Of a stretch of DNA of 64,000 nucleotides, positions 44,580-56,215 are shown in pieces. Under the pieces are notes generated by a model that saw only the letters and a list, made by a program, of their open reading frames with translations, had not been told where the DNA came from and made no database searches. The position numbers and the translations under genes were made by a program. The DNA comes from Geosiphon pyriformis (lineage: Eukaryota; Glomeromycota; Glomeromycetes; Archaeosporales; Geosiphonaceae). The stretch spans positions 859,237 to 923,236 of the forward strand of contig JAAOMT010000760.1 in the NCBI GenBank assembly GCA_016748015.1, given 5' to 3'. Numbering within the stretch: position 1 is the stretch's first letter; every line of letters begins with the position of its first letter.

Positions 44580-45960
44580 CATTTGTAACAAACTGTCAGC
44601 ATTTCCATTTTTTTTTCTTTTTTTGTAATGTACAGTATAAAAAAATGGTAAAAGTTTTATTTTCTATCTTGTATGGCAATCATCTCCAAATTTTTGCTTC
44701 TGAATTAAAGTTAATCTTTTATAATCAGTGTATATATTGAATTTCTGGCTTAAATATTCTTTCTATTTTATAACTGTCTAATAGATTGCTAAGTATTCTA
44801 ATGCTGGAGTTCTATAGTTTTTTTCAGCTGAACTTAAGCTGCAATTAGTATATGCTATTGGGTGTTCTCTTCTATTCAGTTCTCTCTGAGATAGTATTGC
44901 TCCCAACACTTAATCTGATGCATCTGTAATAATGATAAATAGTTTGTTGTGATCTGGATAGATCAGCACTGGTATTTGGATGAACTTTCTTCTTAATATA
45001 TCAAAAGCTTTTTGTTGAGCTTTAGTCTATTTATATTTAATATTCTTGATTTGGAGATAATGCAGTGGTTGCACTAATTTGGAAAAGTTTTTAATAAAGC
45101 AGCAATAGTAGTCTGCAAATCCCAAGAATGCTTGTAATTTGGTCAAGTTAGTGGGTGCTAAAAAGTTTTTGACTATCTCAATCTTATCTGAATCTGTCTT
45201 AATGCCATCTTTGTTTATAATATGCTCCAAAAATTTCAGTTTTGTTTTGCCAAAAAAACACTTAGTGGCATTCAACTTTAATTCTGCTCTTTTTAATCTT
45301 TCAAATACTTGCTGGAGATGATGTAGATAAATATTAAATGTCTTTAAAAATACATTAGTGTTGTTCAAGTAGACTACTACTGATTTTCATAACAATTCAG
45401 TATAAACAATTTCTATGAGTTACTGAAATATGGCTGGGGCATTTATTAAGCCAAATGGCATTACTTCAAATTCAAAATTTTTTTTCTTTGGTAGTGAATG
45501 CAGTCTTTTTTTTATCAGCTGGATTCATGGCTACTTGTCAGTAACCACTATTTAAATTTAATGTTAAGAACTATTTCTTTTCTCTAAAAGCATCAAATAG
45601 TTCTTGAATTTGTGGAGTTGGATAACTGTCTTTATAAGTAACTCTATTAAGCCTTTGGTAATCTACACAAAAGCAGATCTTTCCATTTTTTTTATGGACT
45701 AGTACTACTAATGACAACCATGAACTCATTGATAGTTGAATTAATTTATTGTCTAAAATTCAGTTGATCTCCTGTTAGATGATTTTATAACTGGTTAGTA
45801 GTACTTAATATATTCTTTGTTTAATTGGCATTGTATTTCCAGTCTTGATCTGATATTAAATGATATTAGTTCTGCCAAATTCATTTTTACTGGCAAAGAT
45901 GTCATTGAAGTTGTTTAGTAACATCTTGAGTTGCATTTCTTGAAGTGGATTTAAATTCCC
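44580..45960 (-). pseudogene. Reverse transcriptase and RNase H of element B
   Basis: Reverse transcriptase: FGRTNII-type entry near 45890, VVLVHKKNGKICFCVDYQRLN, LNSGYWQ-type segment, FEVMPFGLINAPAIFQ, and the catalytic box VVYLNNTNVF with both Asp replaced by Asn (45360-45365). Then HHLQQVFERLKRAELKLNATKCFF, FLEHIINKDGIKTDSDKIE, and LQAFLGFADYYCCFIKNFSKL (45027-45368 is the longest open stretch). RNase H remnants lie at about 44980-44690 (LFIIITDASD, LSQREL, EYLAIY, YTDYKRLT). Fewer stops than in A. Confidence 0.85.
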
Positions 45961-46259
45961 CAAGTTAATTTGTTCTAATTGTTCTGGCTGGAGCAAATAA
46001 CATTCTTCTCATCCATAAATTGTTTGTAATGTAATGTCCACATATCTACACAATTGTAAAAAATCTGAAATAGTGTTTAGTGGTTGGTCTTCAACTCCAG
46101 TACATAAATATCTAATAGTGGTTCCACTTAATATTTTTATAACATCTTCTGTTGTATTGTAGATGAGAATTTTGATGTATTTGGGACTTTTGGCTAGTAT
46201 ATACAGATTGGTAAATCCAATCTCTCCTGATTTACAAATGGTAGCTTTTGCTTTAAAAA

Positions 46260-46880
46260 TTTGAGTCTAATTCTTCACTTTTCTTTTTATGACTAATATA
46301 TACTGGTCATATAAAAAAATGGAAATTAATTGATGGGTGGAAATAATTTCTCTCTTGTCAATAACTTTTTTTTCTGTCATATTAACTAGTATGTCTATTC
46401 TACCTGTGAATCTGAATTTACTAATCCTTTTAACTGTAATCTCTAATTCTTTCTTGTTTTCCACTAATATTAACTGAGCTACTTTAACCAGAAGCAAGAA
46501 TATTGTCTGTGCTATCCTTTTATTTGGCTCTATAATATAGGTCTTTTCTGAATTATTTTGTAGCATTGTAATAATATTTCCCATATATCTTGTGTTAATT
46601 ATTTCTTCTCTAATATCAATTTCTTTCTTTTCTAAATTAGATCTAAATGCTAGTTGAATCATTGTTGTTGTTGTGATTTCCAGTGCTACTTTCAGATTAA
46701 TACAGATGCATGAATGTGGTTCTAATTTGATGGCTTTTTTTCTTGAATATCTTAAAACAAAACCTGTATTGGTATCATGTGCATGTTTTAACATAATACT
46801 TATATTATTATCACTAAACCATTTGAGTTTTTGCTTCTTGAAAAGATTAAGGAGCATAATATATTATTTGAAGTTTGAAT
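46260..46880 (-). pseudogene. dUTPase domain of element B
   Basis: A long open stretch at 46267-46857. Motif 1 reads HDTNTGFVLRY (canonical DAG lost), motif 2 LAFRSNLE (from SRSSL), and motif 3 REEIINTRYMGNI (Asp lost). Motif 4 reads PNKRIAQTIFL and motif 5 ISKFRFTGRID. The fold aligns residue by residue with C (VALEIPPG to VALEITTT), but the catalytic residues are gone. It extends into the linker GEIISTHQLIS. Confidence 0.82.
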
Positions 46881-46899
46881 TGGTGTTGGAATTATTATT

Positions 46900-48000
46900 G
46901 TTGTCATTGCTATTTTGAACAGAACTGGAACTATTGTTATTGTTATTATTGTTAAAATCATTATTGTCAGAGTTTGAATCAGGATTGAATAGTAATTCCA
47001 ATTTTAATGTGCAGTTGCTAATTGGTTTTTTTTTTCTGGGATTATATAGATCATATGTGATGATAAATTGTAAATAAGGTCATACTCATTATAATATTGG
47101 AAGTCACATGAAATTAAACAGTGGTCACATAGTTAAATGTTTATTTCTTCCAAACATTACTCTTGTTTTTCTTGAATAGGTACTAAATTCTGGTAGTGTT
47201 CATAGAATTTCTTTGAGCCTGTCTCAATATCTAAAAATGCATCAAGATTGAGAATGAAAATGACTTTAACTAGTTCTGATAAATTGTTTTTTATTTCTAA
47301 GATCTCTTTGGGCAAAGCATTTTCTATCTTGGCATTGGCCATTTTCTAAATTTCGTCTTTGTTATGTGGATAACCATCCAAATAAAAGATTGTTTAATGC
47401 CAGGCTGCATTTATTGGGGTTTCATGACTTACTCAGTTGCTTATAAGGATTGTGTACTGGCACAAAGCATCACACATTTCTCCTTAACCAAAAATGTTAT
47501 TCCATATTCCTTTGCCAAGTAATTGTTCACCACAAATGAGACAGAGTTTATTGTTCTATTTGTCTTGACATTTAGGATAATCATAGTTTTTGCAGTGGCA
47601 AGATTTGTAATAATAATGAGTTCATATCCAGTAATCTTTGTTGGACATAACCCAAGCTTCCATAAAAGACAGCTTCTTTTACAGTCTTTATATCAAAGAA
47701 ATATATAAGATGGTTCTGGTCTAATATTAGTAAAGTAGGATTTTTCTTAACTACTATCTAGTTTTTTGGTGGTTGTTGTTTTTTTAAGTACATTTTTTTC
47801 TTTTCTCTTTTTTTTGTTGTCTCATAAGAGTATTGGTGGCAATTTGTTGTGATTTTTATTGGCCCACAAAATTTGATAGGCTTCTCAAATAGGTTTTTTT
47901 TCTTTTTTTTTTAGCTCGATCAATGATTGCTTTCCTTAAGAGGCTTTAAAGTGATTGCAGATGGCAGGTGCACGAATATGCTGGTCATCAAATTTTAATT
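46900..48000 (-). pseudogene. Cys-rich segment of element B
   Basis: Segment between protease and dUTPase. An acidic stretch ALPKEILEIKNN, IETGSKKFYEHYQNLVPIQEKQE lies at 47157-47342. CxxC remnants occur around 47560-47610 and 47110-47140, where KHLTMCDHCLI-type and YNEYDL sequence precede an Asn-rich linker (46900-46980). It corresponds in position and partly in sequence to C 17101-18060. Frames are badly broken, so ends are approximate. Confidence 0.5.
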
Positions 48001-48480
48001 AGAACTTTTGTATGTTCTAGTCAAGAATAGTATTGGTCTTAAACAGCCAATTATTACCAATAAAAACTTGGTATTAGGTGGTTTCTATGACTAATATCTT
48101 GATGGGTATAATAATGCTATTGACTTCAAATGAAAAGTTATTGATTTTGCCAATTGGAGTTTTTATTACTCTATCAGTGGTAATAATTCTAGTGCTAATA
48201 GTATGATCAACTCGGCAACCTAATTGGTTCATAAGTTGTTAGGTAATAATACTGTCTGCTAACTTATTGTCTAAGATTAACTTAATGAGATGGCCATTAG
48301 TTTTGGCATTGGTGTACATTGCAATTATGGGTTTTTCTTCAAGAGCAGCACCACTAAAAAAAGACATTTCAAACTGTTTCTCAAGTCTGAAGGAAAAAAT
48401 AGCTGCTAATAAGTTGTTATTGGTAATAGTTGTTGGTAGAATATTGTTGGTGAGTGGTTTCTGGTTGGTTTCTAAGTAGT
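48001..48480 (-). pseudogene. Aspartic protease of element B
   Basis: KLILDNKLADSIITQQLMNQLG (about 48290-48225) aligns with the active site of C, but Asp-Ser-Gly has become Asp-Asn-Lys. IIPIKILVIETTQYQVFIGNNWLF follows at about 48130-48040. AALEEKPIIAMYTNAK precedes it, as in A (MYTDAKVNG). Confidence 0.75.
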
Positions 48481-50583
48481 TGGATAAGGTGTCTTCTAGG
48501 GTAACTAGAAGACTTAAATAGTTCTGAGAACTTGGGTTTTAGGCATATCCAGTTTCCGAATTTCTTGGACACAATTCTGAGAGTTGTTGGAATATGCTAA
48601 GAATTAGTTGATAAACAACTATTACTGATTTTCAGTTTTGTTGAATGGTTCTTACTTCTGATTTTCATTGGGCACAGTCATTTATGGCAGTGTCTAAATA
48701 GGTTGGGGTTAATAAATTAGTTGTGACTGTGGTGATTAATATATTATGGGTGTTGTCAGTTGATAAATTAAAGATATGTATATTGGTTGCTACATCATTT
48801 AGATGTAATTAGATTGGTACTAATTTTAATTTGGATAATAACTTAGAGTTTGAAACCTGTGATTGGAGTTTTAATATTGATTTCTTGATTATGCATTATT
48901 GGTATAAACTCAGCAGCTAACTCTAATATTACTTTGTTTACCACAATTGTAGCAAACATGTATCTCTGGTTGCCATAATTGATTGGTTGATAAAGATAAA
49001 CATGTCTAATTTTGGAAACAATTTGAGTTTCTTGAATTATTATATTATTGTGAAGGTTGATAAATTGCTTAATTGTTAGTTAAGTATTTCTCTAATTTCT
49101 GATTGATTGAATCACTGAACTGCTTTAATTTGAAATCCAAGTCAAATGATTCATTTATTACTAAATTCATGGCTTGGGCATAGTTGGTTTTGAGTTCAGC
49201 TAATTCAAAGTTTCTGATATGGGTGATGGCAGCTTAAAAGTCAGCTGGATGTAATAGATATATGTGTTAAAAAATGCTGCTGCATAATCTGTAAATGAAT
49301 TGATTTAAGATTTGAGCCATTGTAAAATAATTGGCATCAATGGCTTAAATTTGTTACAGATTTCTGTGGAAATGTTTTAGATAGATAGTGACTGCTTTAG
49401 TATTTCTTTGTTTAATGGTAGTAAAGATATTGATTAAGTGATTGATGCTGTTCTTATTACTGAAGTATCTTAAAAATTCTAGTTTAAACACATTAAATAT
49501 TTGGGATTTCTGGGCCAAGCTTTGATATTACAAGTTAGCAGTATTTTGCAAAAAATATGGGATTGTCTAAAGGGCTCTGTTGTTGTCTTAATTATTAGTT
49601 ATAATTGCTTTGGTGACATCATTTATATAAGCTTAGATGTCATCTTCTTTGTTGATAAATTTTTCAAGTTTCACTATTGGGGTAAATGCTATTGGTGCAA
49701 TTGGTAATTGTTGTTAAAGTGGTTGTTATTAAAGTTGTAGTTATAGTGGTGATGCAGTAGCTAGTGGTAGATCAATTATGATTACTGAATATAAGTTCTA
49801 CTGATTAATAATTATGGAGTTTGGATTGTTTTGATTTGGCTGAGTTTGAACAATTAGAGTTTCAGTTTCCTGGTTTTCTGTAATTGGGTTTTGATAATTA
49901 AATTTTTAATTCTTATCTTCCTCTTCTTTTGATTTCATTATTTTCTAAGGACTAATGGTTCTGAAATCAGGTTGATATGGCAATGATTGAAATTTTGATA
50001 GTGTTAGTAATCACAAATTGAATCTTTTAAAGTATTAAACATAGGTTTCTAATAGATTAGTTTTTGCTTGTTTACTCTAAAATGTGATTCAGGCTAATAG
50101 TATTTTTGTATTTGCTATGGATGCATCTGTTAATATGATATTAATAGCACTTTCTAGTATATAGTGGTATGATAGATTAGTTGGTGATTCAATTCTTGTT
50201 TTCTTCCAAGTAAATAGTTGTATTTTCTGTAGTGTTATTGCTGGTGTTTGTAGTTTTTTCTTGCCCTTGTTTGCATAGATAATTGAATATCTTTGTTGAA
50301 TGTAATTTTCAATTTTTTGATTGATTTCAGTAATAATTGATGCAAAATTATGATTTATTGGTAGGCTGGTATTTTGAATTAGTTTATTGTAGAAATTTTT
50401 TTTTGCTGACTTAGTATCTATTTGTGCTCCTAGAAAATATGAAATCCTTTTGTTAACATAAAAATTAAAGGCTAATTTGGCTAATAGATAATTGTTGATT
50501 AATTCTAAGTATTGGCAGTAGTTTTGGAATAAAAATTTGGCAAATCCTAAATGGTTTGTTCCTATTCTTTCTGATTCTGCCAC
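48481..50583 (-). pseudogene. Gag of element B
   Basis: ATG 50583 opens MAESERIGTNHLGFAKFLF, with 164 codons open to 50089 (NFYVNKRISYFLG, IITEINQKIENYIQQRYS). The capsid-like core at about 49680-49270 includes LEKFINKEDD, NNRALQTIPYFLQNTANL, FTTIKQRNTKAVTIYLKHFHRNL and LNQFIYRLCSSIL. A knuckle VCYNCGKQSNIRVSC at about 48915-48956 keeps three Cys but has Asn instead of His. Stops lie mainly after codon 164. Confidence 0.82.
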
Positions 50584-50632
50584 TTTTGAATGGTTGTTTG
50601 TTGGTACAGGTTCTCTGTAGAATTATACCTTA

Positions 50633-50644
50633 TAGAAAGCACCA
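50633..50644 (-). other. Primer-binding site of B
   Basis: Minus strand TGGTGCTTTCTA, two bases inside the 5' LTR end (rc of TATTATAG at 50647). It has the same TGGTG start as in A and C. Confidence 0.65.
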
Positions 50645-50646
50645 AA

Positions 50647-51463
50647 TATTATAGTTGATTATTTGGGATTTTAAAACAAATAACAATCCCATAATTTGAT
50701 GCTCAATAGTCTATACAGTTGGTAATATCTGAAGATTTTGATGAATCTGAAGGTTTTGGTTGAGTTCTTTGTATAATAGACAAAGATTCAAGTGGTGTTT
50801 ATCTGTAGCTTCTCAGAATTGCAATTCTGTCAATTTTTTTCTTAGCTTAGTGGCCTGTATTTTTTTGGTAAGCAATCTGTATTTTTTATATGTTTTACCC
50901 ACTTACAGAGGTCTTTTACTAGACAATTCTTAATGTCAATAATTCAGTGCTTAATTTTTAATTGATTAGTAGAACAACAAAAAAAATAAAATAAAAAAAA
51001 TAAAAAAAATTAAGAAAAAATAAAAAAATAAGCCAAGACAATTAAAAATTAGTATCTTGTCAATAGCTATAATTAAAAGCTATTGTTCCAGTATAGTTAA
51101 GTGTTAAATTTTATCAACATGGAGTGTTGATAAAAAGAATAGTAATTAGATTCTCAAACAAATAACAATAATATAGATTGGATAATAACAAGTATATTTT
51201 ATTTGATATTTGATAATTTTACTTCTGTTAATAATAACTATCCTTAAAGTGATTAATAAATAAGTAGGGATAAAGGTTTTTATCTTGAGATGAATGCTTT
51301 TTTTGTTTTTAATGTTACTGCTATATATACATAATTTTTTTTACATGAGAAATCTTTTTTCTTTGCTAAATTTCTTGCAAAATCTTTGATTTCTTAAAAC
51401 TTCCAGAATTTTCTGAAAAATTCTCAACTTTTTTGAAATATCTTAGATTTTTTAAATATAACA
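50647..51463 (-). repeat. Element B 5' LTR (right copy)
   Basis: 817 bp partner of 41495-42437. The inner end TATTATAG is mutated from TGTTACAG and the outer end is TATAACA. It lacks about 125 bp of the left copy between the U3 array and the outer end. TATA box at 51321-51329. Confidence 0.9.
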
Positions 51464-52190
51464 TTATCTATAAACAAATAGCTTAGTTAAAAAGTTTAAC
51501 AAAACATTGTATAAAGCAATAGCCAAAATCAGCCAAAAAAACCAGGATAAATGAGATTTGTTTATATCATCAGTACTATTTGCTTATTAAACAATGAAAC
51601 AAGATATTATATAAGCAACACCATTTAAACTTGTTTATAGTAGAACAACAACATTACCAGTTAAGATAAACATTAACACATATCCAAAAAAACCAATAAC
51701 AGAAGCCAATTTACAAAGAACATTGCTAAAAAAATATATAAACTAATAGAAATTTTAGAAAACAAAAAACAAAGAGCAGCTAATAATATTCAAAGGTCAC
51801 AAAAAAAACAAAAAAAACAACATAATAACCAATTTCCAAATAAACCAGTTAAATTTAGGATTGGAAACAAAGTATTATTATATTATACCAAAGCAGAAAA
51901 ACAATAGAATAGAAAATTTGATCCCAAATAGAATAAACTATTTTACATTGAAAAAATTCTAGAAAATAGAGCTTATAAACTAAAATGAGACAACAAAATC
52001 TTAGCTAAAGCAGCATATAGAGATTAACTAAAACCATATTACAATATAGTATCATTATCTATTAGTAATATTTTACAACTGGAATCACAACAAATACTAG
52101 TCTAACTAGATAAAATTTCATAAAATCTGAAACCAATTATAATCATTAATACAAACACATCAAAGTGATTAACCAAAATAATATAAAAAG
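51464..52190 (+). pseudogene. Integrase of element A, C-terminal part
   Basis: Continues directly from 41494: NSLVKKFNKTLYKAIAKIS carries the catalytic Glu position as Lys (GAA to AAA). PFKLVYSRTTTLPVKI, KIYKLIEILENKKQRAANN and FPNKPVKFRIGNKVLLYYTKAEKQ follow, homologous to B 43400-43709. The end of integrase lies near 52150. It confirms that B sits inside A's integrase. Confidence 0.82.
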
Positions 52191-52220
52191 ACACAATATA
52201 TGTAACAAAAACAACAAAAA

Positions 52221-52951
52221 AATAGAAAATCCCAGATCACATCTATTCAAAAATTCAACAATTATTTCAAGCTATAAATTAACAACAATTGGATATAGAA
52301 CTTGTTATCAACCATCAAACAATTTGCTATCAGAACACCAAAAAAAAAAGAAAAGCAGGAAATATACTATATCAGTAACTACTGAATTCAACAAAACATT
52401 AATCAAATAAAATAATAGAAAAAGTAAAGAATACTTTTGGAAAAATATTCATAATTGTTCTAATAAAGAAGCTAATAAAAAAAAGTTGAAAACACTGAAC
52501 AAAACAACTTCCAATACTATACTATTACTATAAATAGAAACAAAAGTTAAATATTTAAAAACTATATATTGACAAATCTAAAAAAATATTCAATCAAGAA
52601 ATAATACAACAAATTAAAGACTTTATTAAAAAAAAACAAATTCATTACTTAATATTAGAATAATCTATTGGCTATATACTATATTTCAAAATTATTTAGA
52701 AATACTACTACACCCAGAAATGAAAACAATAATTATTAACCAGTAAAAAAGAATAAACAACTTACAAGTAAAAGACATAAAAACCAGAATTAAACAAATA
52801 GTATTAAAAAAAAAAGTAATAAAATTAATACAAAATAAAAATTTTAATAGAGCTTAATATTAAAAAGAAGGAAATAATATTATTTATAAAAAAGAGTACA
52901 AGAGAAATAATAAAAAAAACAGATAAAAAAAATAGACCAAAAAGAGAATAA
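52221..52951 (+). pseudogene. ORF3 of element A
   Basis: Reads KIPDHIYSKIQQLFQAIN, INHQTICYQNTK, then PILYYYYK*KQKL, KLYIDKSKKIFNQEIIQ, and finally KKKEIILFIKKSTREI through the PPT, ending at TAA 52949-52951, 74 bases inside the 3' LTR. Each block matches B (IYQLAQQLF, NLYPDQTKRVFDQKIIQ, KEEIMLYLEKK) and more distantly C. Nonsense codons are scattered. The product is unknown; there is no signal peptide or membrane segment. Confidence 0.65.
52862..52877 (+). other. Polypurine tract of A
   Basis: AAAAAGAAGGAAATAA immediately before the 3' LTR start TATTAT (mutated from TGTTAT). It is in frame with ORF3 as KKKEI. Confidence 0.65.
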
Positions 52952-53638
52952 TATTGAACACCTATGCATATTACTAATAAATAATAACACATTACTCAGC
53001 AATATGAGCAATGTTAGTAGATTAAGACACATTGCTTAACAATATAAGCAATATTAGTAGATTAGAGCATATTACTTAGCAATGTAAACATTGTTCAAGA
53101 AATTATAGCACATTGTTCATGAATGTGTAAGATCTTATAAAACATTAATTATGTATATATAGCAAGAGTATTAGAAGCAGAAAAGACAAAATCTATAGCT
53201 AGAACTCACAGCTAAAATATCCAATTAAGAAACACAGTTAAAAGCAATTCAAAATCTATATTATATATTAATAAATTATTAATTACTACTTGAATTCATG
53301 TTATTATTACTTAATTAAAAGAATATTAATCATTTTTATTCTATCTACACTCCATGTTAATAGAATTCAATCCTTAATTACATTGGAACAATAACTCTTG
53401 ATCATAGCTATTAATAAGATACTAATTTCTTCTTTTTCTTTTATTTTCTTTTATTTCTTTATTTTCTTTTATCTCTTTTGTTGTTTGTTGTTTACTAACT
53501 AATTTAAAAGATTAAACACTAAGTAATTGATGTCAAGAATAGCCTGGTAAAAGACCCAAAAATAAGAGTATAAAATTTATAACTTAATAGAGAGCTTATC
53601 AGAAGAGTACAACTGCCAGAATAAACTGGCCACTACAC
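52878..53638 (+). repeat. Element A 3' LTR, first part
   Basis: Copy of the A 5' LTR up to CTGGCCACTACAC, where the solo LTR of the C family is inserted. It contains the last 74 bases of ORF3, the 40-bp repeat array at 52988-53108 and a TATA box at 53154-53162. The ends are mutated (TA rather than TG). Confidence 0.85.
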
Positions 53639-54608
53639 TGTTACCAGTAGAATTTTAGTTATTAATTAGCATAAAATCACTCTCATAATTTCTATTATTA
53701 ATTAGCATATATGATTACTATTTCAATTATTACTTATTATTTAATTAAATTAGCAATTATTATTATTTAATCAATAACCCAATTTGTATCATAAAAATTA
53801 AAATAATTAGATTATACAATACCTTGAACCATTTAACATAGTCAAAATTTGCCGAAATTAATGAAAAATTGGCCGAAATAATCAATAGTTCAGTGAAATA
53901 ACTTGTAGTTTGCCAAAATATAGCTTTAGTTTGTTGAAATTAGAGCAAAGAGAAAAGTGCAAGTTCAAAGACTAGTATTACGACAAGTTGTATAAAAAAA
54001 GAGCTTCTCTCTTCAAGAAAATGTATTTTCTCATATCTTACCATAGTATTTTACTTTAAATATCTTAATTAAAACAAATCATTTTTTACCAAATCAAATA
54101 AAAATTAAATATTCAAAAACCAAAATCCTTAAATTATTATACTTAAAATTTTCTTAACACAACTAATATTTTGAAATTGATTAGCTACCAATTTCAATAA
54201 ACTGTTAGTAATTCCAGACCTGAATAGAAAACGTTTCCCTTGACAAAATTTCATTTCTTTTATATTTCTTTTATATTTCTTTTATTTTCTTATCATAATC
54301 ATTAGAGTAGTCTATAGACAAGATTCCTGTAGAAAAGTTGACTTTCACAGCAAAATAACTACACATTTTAGTGAGCTTCCAGATAAGCAATTCCTAAGAA
54401 AAAGTTGACATTTACTACAATGTAACTACACAAAGTAACTGGCATAAAATTGGCCATTCCACTTATAAGCCCAGCAGTTTAAATTATAGGAGATAATTTA
54501 AAGATAAATTCAGTTATTGAAGGTTTAACTACTTCTAGAAAAACATGAATTTACAACAAACAGATATTAACAACATTCAAGAAAAGAGACCAAAAATCTC
54601 CAGTAACA
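53639..54608 (+). repeat. Solo LTR of the C family inside A's 3' LTR
   Basis: 970 bp with intact TGTTACCAG...GTAACA ends, homologous over its length to the LTRs at 11539-12518 and 20434-21412 but in the opposite orientation. Shared landmarks include GACAAGTTGTATAAAA, the 20-bp-phased TTGCCGAAA motifs at about 53850-53945, and AAGAGACCAAAAA near the end. No internal sequence is present, so it is a product of LTR-LTR recombination or gene conversion. Flanks are ACAC on the left and ATGC on the right, at best a decayed target duplication. Confidence 0.88.
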
Positions 54609-54812
54609 ATGCTAAAGAAAAAAATTTGATAGAATTAATATTTTAAAAGACTACTAAAAACAACTATTAAATCTCTGTTTATTATACAAAAGACTCCAAC
54701 TCAAAACTTTTAAATACAAAAACCTTCAGAGATTACTAATATAATTCAACTATTAAGCACCAAGTTATGAGTTTGTTATTTGTATCAACACTCCAAATAA
54801 TTATTTGTAATA
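54609..54812 (+). repeat. Element A 3' LTR, second part
   Basis: Remainder of the A 3' LTR after the solo LTR: GCTAAAGAAAAAAATTTGAT corresponds to the region around 34610 in the 5' LTR, and the end GTAATA matches 34808. The LINE N ORF1 starts again at 54813. Confidence 0.85.
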
Positions 54813-56190
54813 ATAAGCAACAAATATTGAGTGTTTAATATAGATAACAACCAATCAGCTTTTATCTGAATTTAATAATGTCTTATAAAAAGAACAGCCA
54901 AAAGAATAATTCTCATCTATAGAACAGTTTAAAGATATATGACCCAAATTCCTACACTTTGCAAATCTAACAGATTCTAGATAAAACCAGTATAAATTAG
55001 TGCTTCTTAGCACTGATATAATTATTATAGCAGTATTCAATAATTAACAGAGTTAAAGCAAACAATTATATATCTGGTCCAAATATATATAACCAAATAA
55101 TATTTAATAATACATGTTTTCTCACCTACTAAAATAATGTAATTTCAAATATTATATATATTGGTATTTATTAACAGAGTATACAGCAGTATTTTATTAC
55201 AATCTCTTGTATTTCAAGATTTCTTATTTTTATTAGTTTTAACAATACACACAACATTTTTTTTAATTAAAACAGACTATTTAATCACAACCAAATCAGT
55301 ATGCTCTAATTGCTTAAATTTTATTACAGTCTTTTGCTATAGTCTTACCAATTGCATATTAATTAACTTAATTATTTTAAACTTGGACAGCACAGTATGT
55401 ACAGCCTTAGTTGACATTCTAATTGGAAGTTTTTTCACAATTACAGCCTAATTTGAATGCCTAACAGATTTTTTGAAATTAGTGTTTACCAAAATTTTTA
55501 CATTCTTAGTCTTTTCAGTAATCTGCATTAAATTTGATTTGGAAATAAAAGTTGTTCTAATGATCTTAGCAAATTTTGAAAGAATAAATGTCTCTCCAAA
55601 ACCATTGACTTTTGAAAATAACTTTTTAACCACATTATTTAGACTAATATCCAAGACATATAACTTTCTAACAAATATATTGATTAGATTCTTAAGTGGC
55701 AAAGAAAAAACCATAGAAGCATCTAAAAAAATATTATCATTATTATTATTTAAGATGTCAATTTTTTTCAAAAGTGTACTCAAAGCTTTTTTGGTTATCA
55801 ATTTTAGTTTTTTCAGTATCTAGCTGAAGTTTTTTCTATTAAACACACTTCTTTCAGCATAATTCAAACTGGTTTTCTCTATCAGAAACTTATTTTCTAT
55901 ATTAATACTATCAGATTTTATTGTATTATTAACTTTAAAGCTCCAAAAACTTCTAATCATTTTCTTAGTAAAAACTAGTTCTTGAACAGTATTATCTTTC
56001 AAAGCACTTTTTTTTTTCTAAAAACAACATCTTTGCTATTAGTGCTAAAACCAAAATTTTTAATAGATTTCTTTATAATAGCAATACTACAGCCAACAAT
56101 AATCTTGTAATCAAGCAAAAACAGTTTGAATTTATCATATTAAATAGTAAAAAACTTTTTTCAGAAAACTTTTTGACTCTTTTTTGAAAA
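54813..56190 (-). pseudogene. LINE N ORF1, N-terminal part
   Basis: Starts near 56190 (FSKKSQKVF, KLFLLDYKIIVG) and contains the RNA-binding region (VNGFGETFILSKFAKIIR at about 55600). A CCHC knuckle remnant FAKCRNLGHISLNC lies at about 54900-54960, then KHSIFVAY up to the boundary with A. It is parallel to P ORF1 (same LLDYK..VG start and FG..F.SKF..IIR stretch). There are many stops, with C-to-T-type decay. Confidence 0.72.
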
Positions 56191-56215
56191 TTTGAAATAA
56201 AAAAAATAAAGAAGT
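54813..56215 (-). mobile_element. LINE N, 5' portion
   Basis: Right part of the LINE interrupted by element A. The 5' end is placed near 56215, where coding similarity to P's start stops and pure A/T sequence begins. Together with 28590-33857 it makes one LINE of about 6.7 kb, the same size as P. Confidence 0.72.

Larger units (their letters stand above)
41495..51463 (-). mobile_element. Ty3/gypsy element B, inserted in integrase of A
   Basis: Minus-strand element of 9.97 kb with LTRs at 41495-42437 and 50647-51463, in the same family as A. Order from right: LTR, PBS, Gag, protease, Cys-rich segment, dUTPase, RT/RNase H, integrase, ORF3, PPT, LTR. The insertion point is CCAT before 41495; TTAT follows 51463. 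This fits a 4-bp target duplication that has since gained two C-to-T changes, because A's codons continue exactly after TTAT. It is less decayed than A, as expected for the inserted copy. Confidence 0.92.
33858..54812 (+). mobile_element. Ty3/gypsy element A, split by element B and a solo LTR
   Basis: A + strand element with 5' LTR, PBS, Gag, protease, Cys-rich segment, dUTPase, RT/RNase H, integrase, ORF3, PPT and 3' LTR. Without its insertions (B 41495-51463 and the solo LTR 53639-54608) it is about 10 kb. It belongs to the same family as B, since Gag, dUTPase, ORF3 and the R-U5 of the LTR align. It is the most decayed Ty3 copy: G-to-A and C-to-T changes turned many Gln/Trp/Arg codons into stops and many Glu codons into Lys. 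The left boundary is blurred, and no target-site duplication was found. Confidence 0.9.

Noticed and set aside
53630-54615. Solo LTR as the end of a truncated C element
   Set aside because: Both TGTTA and TAACA ends are present, and A's LTR resumes directly on both sides, so it is a complete solo LTR.
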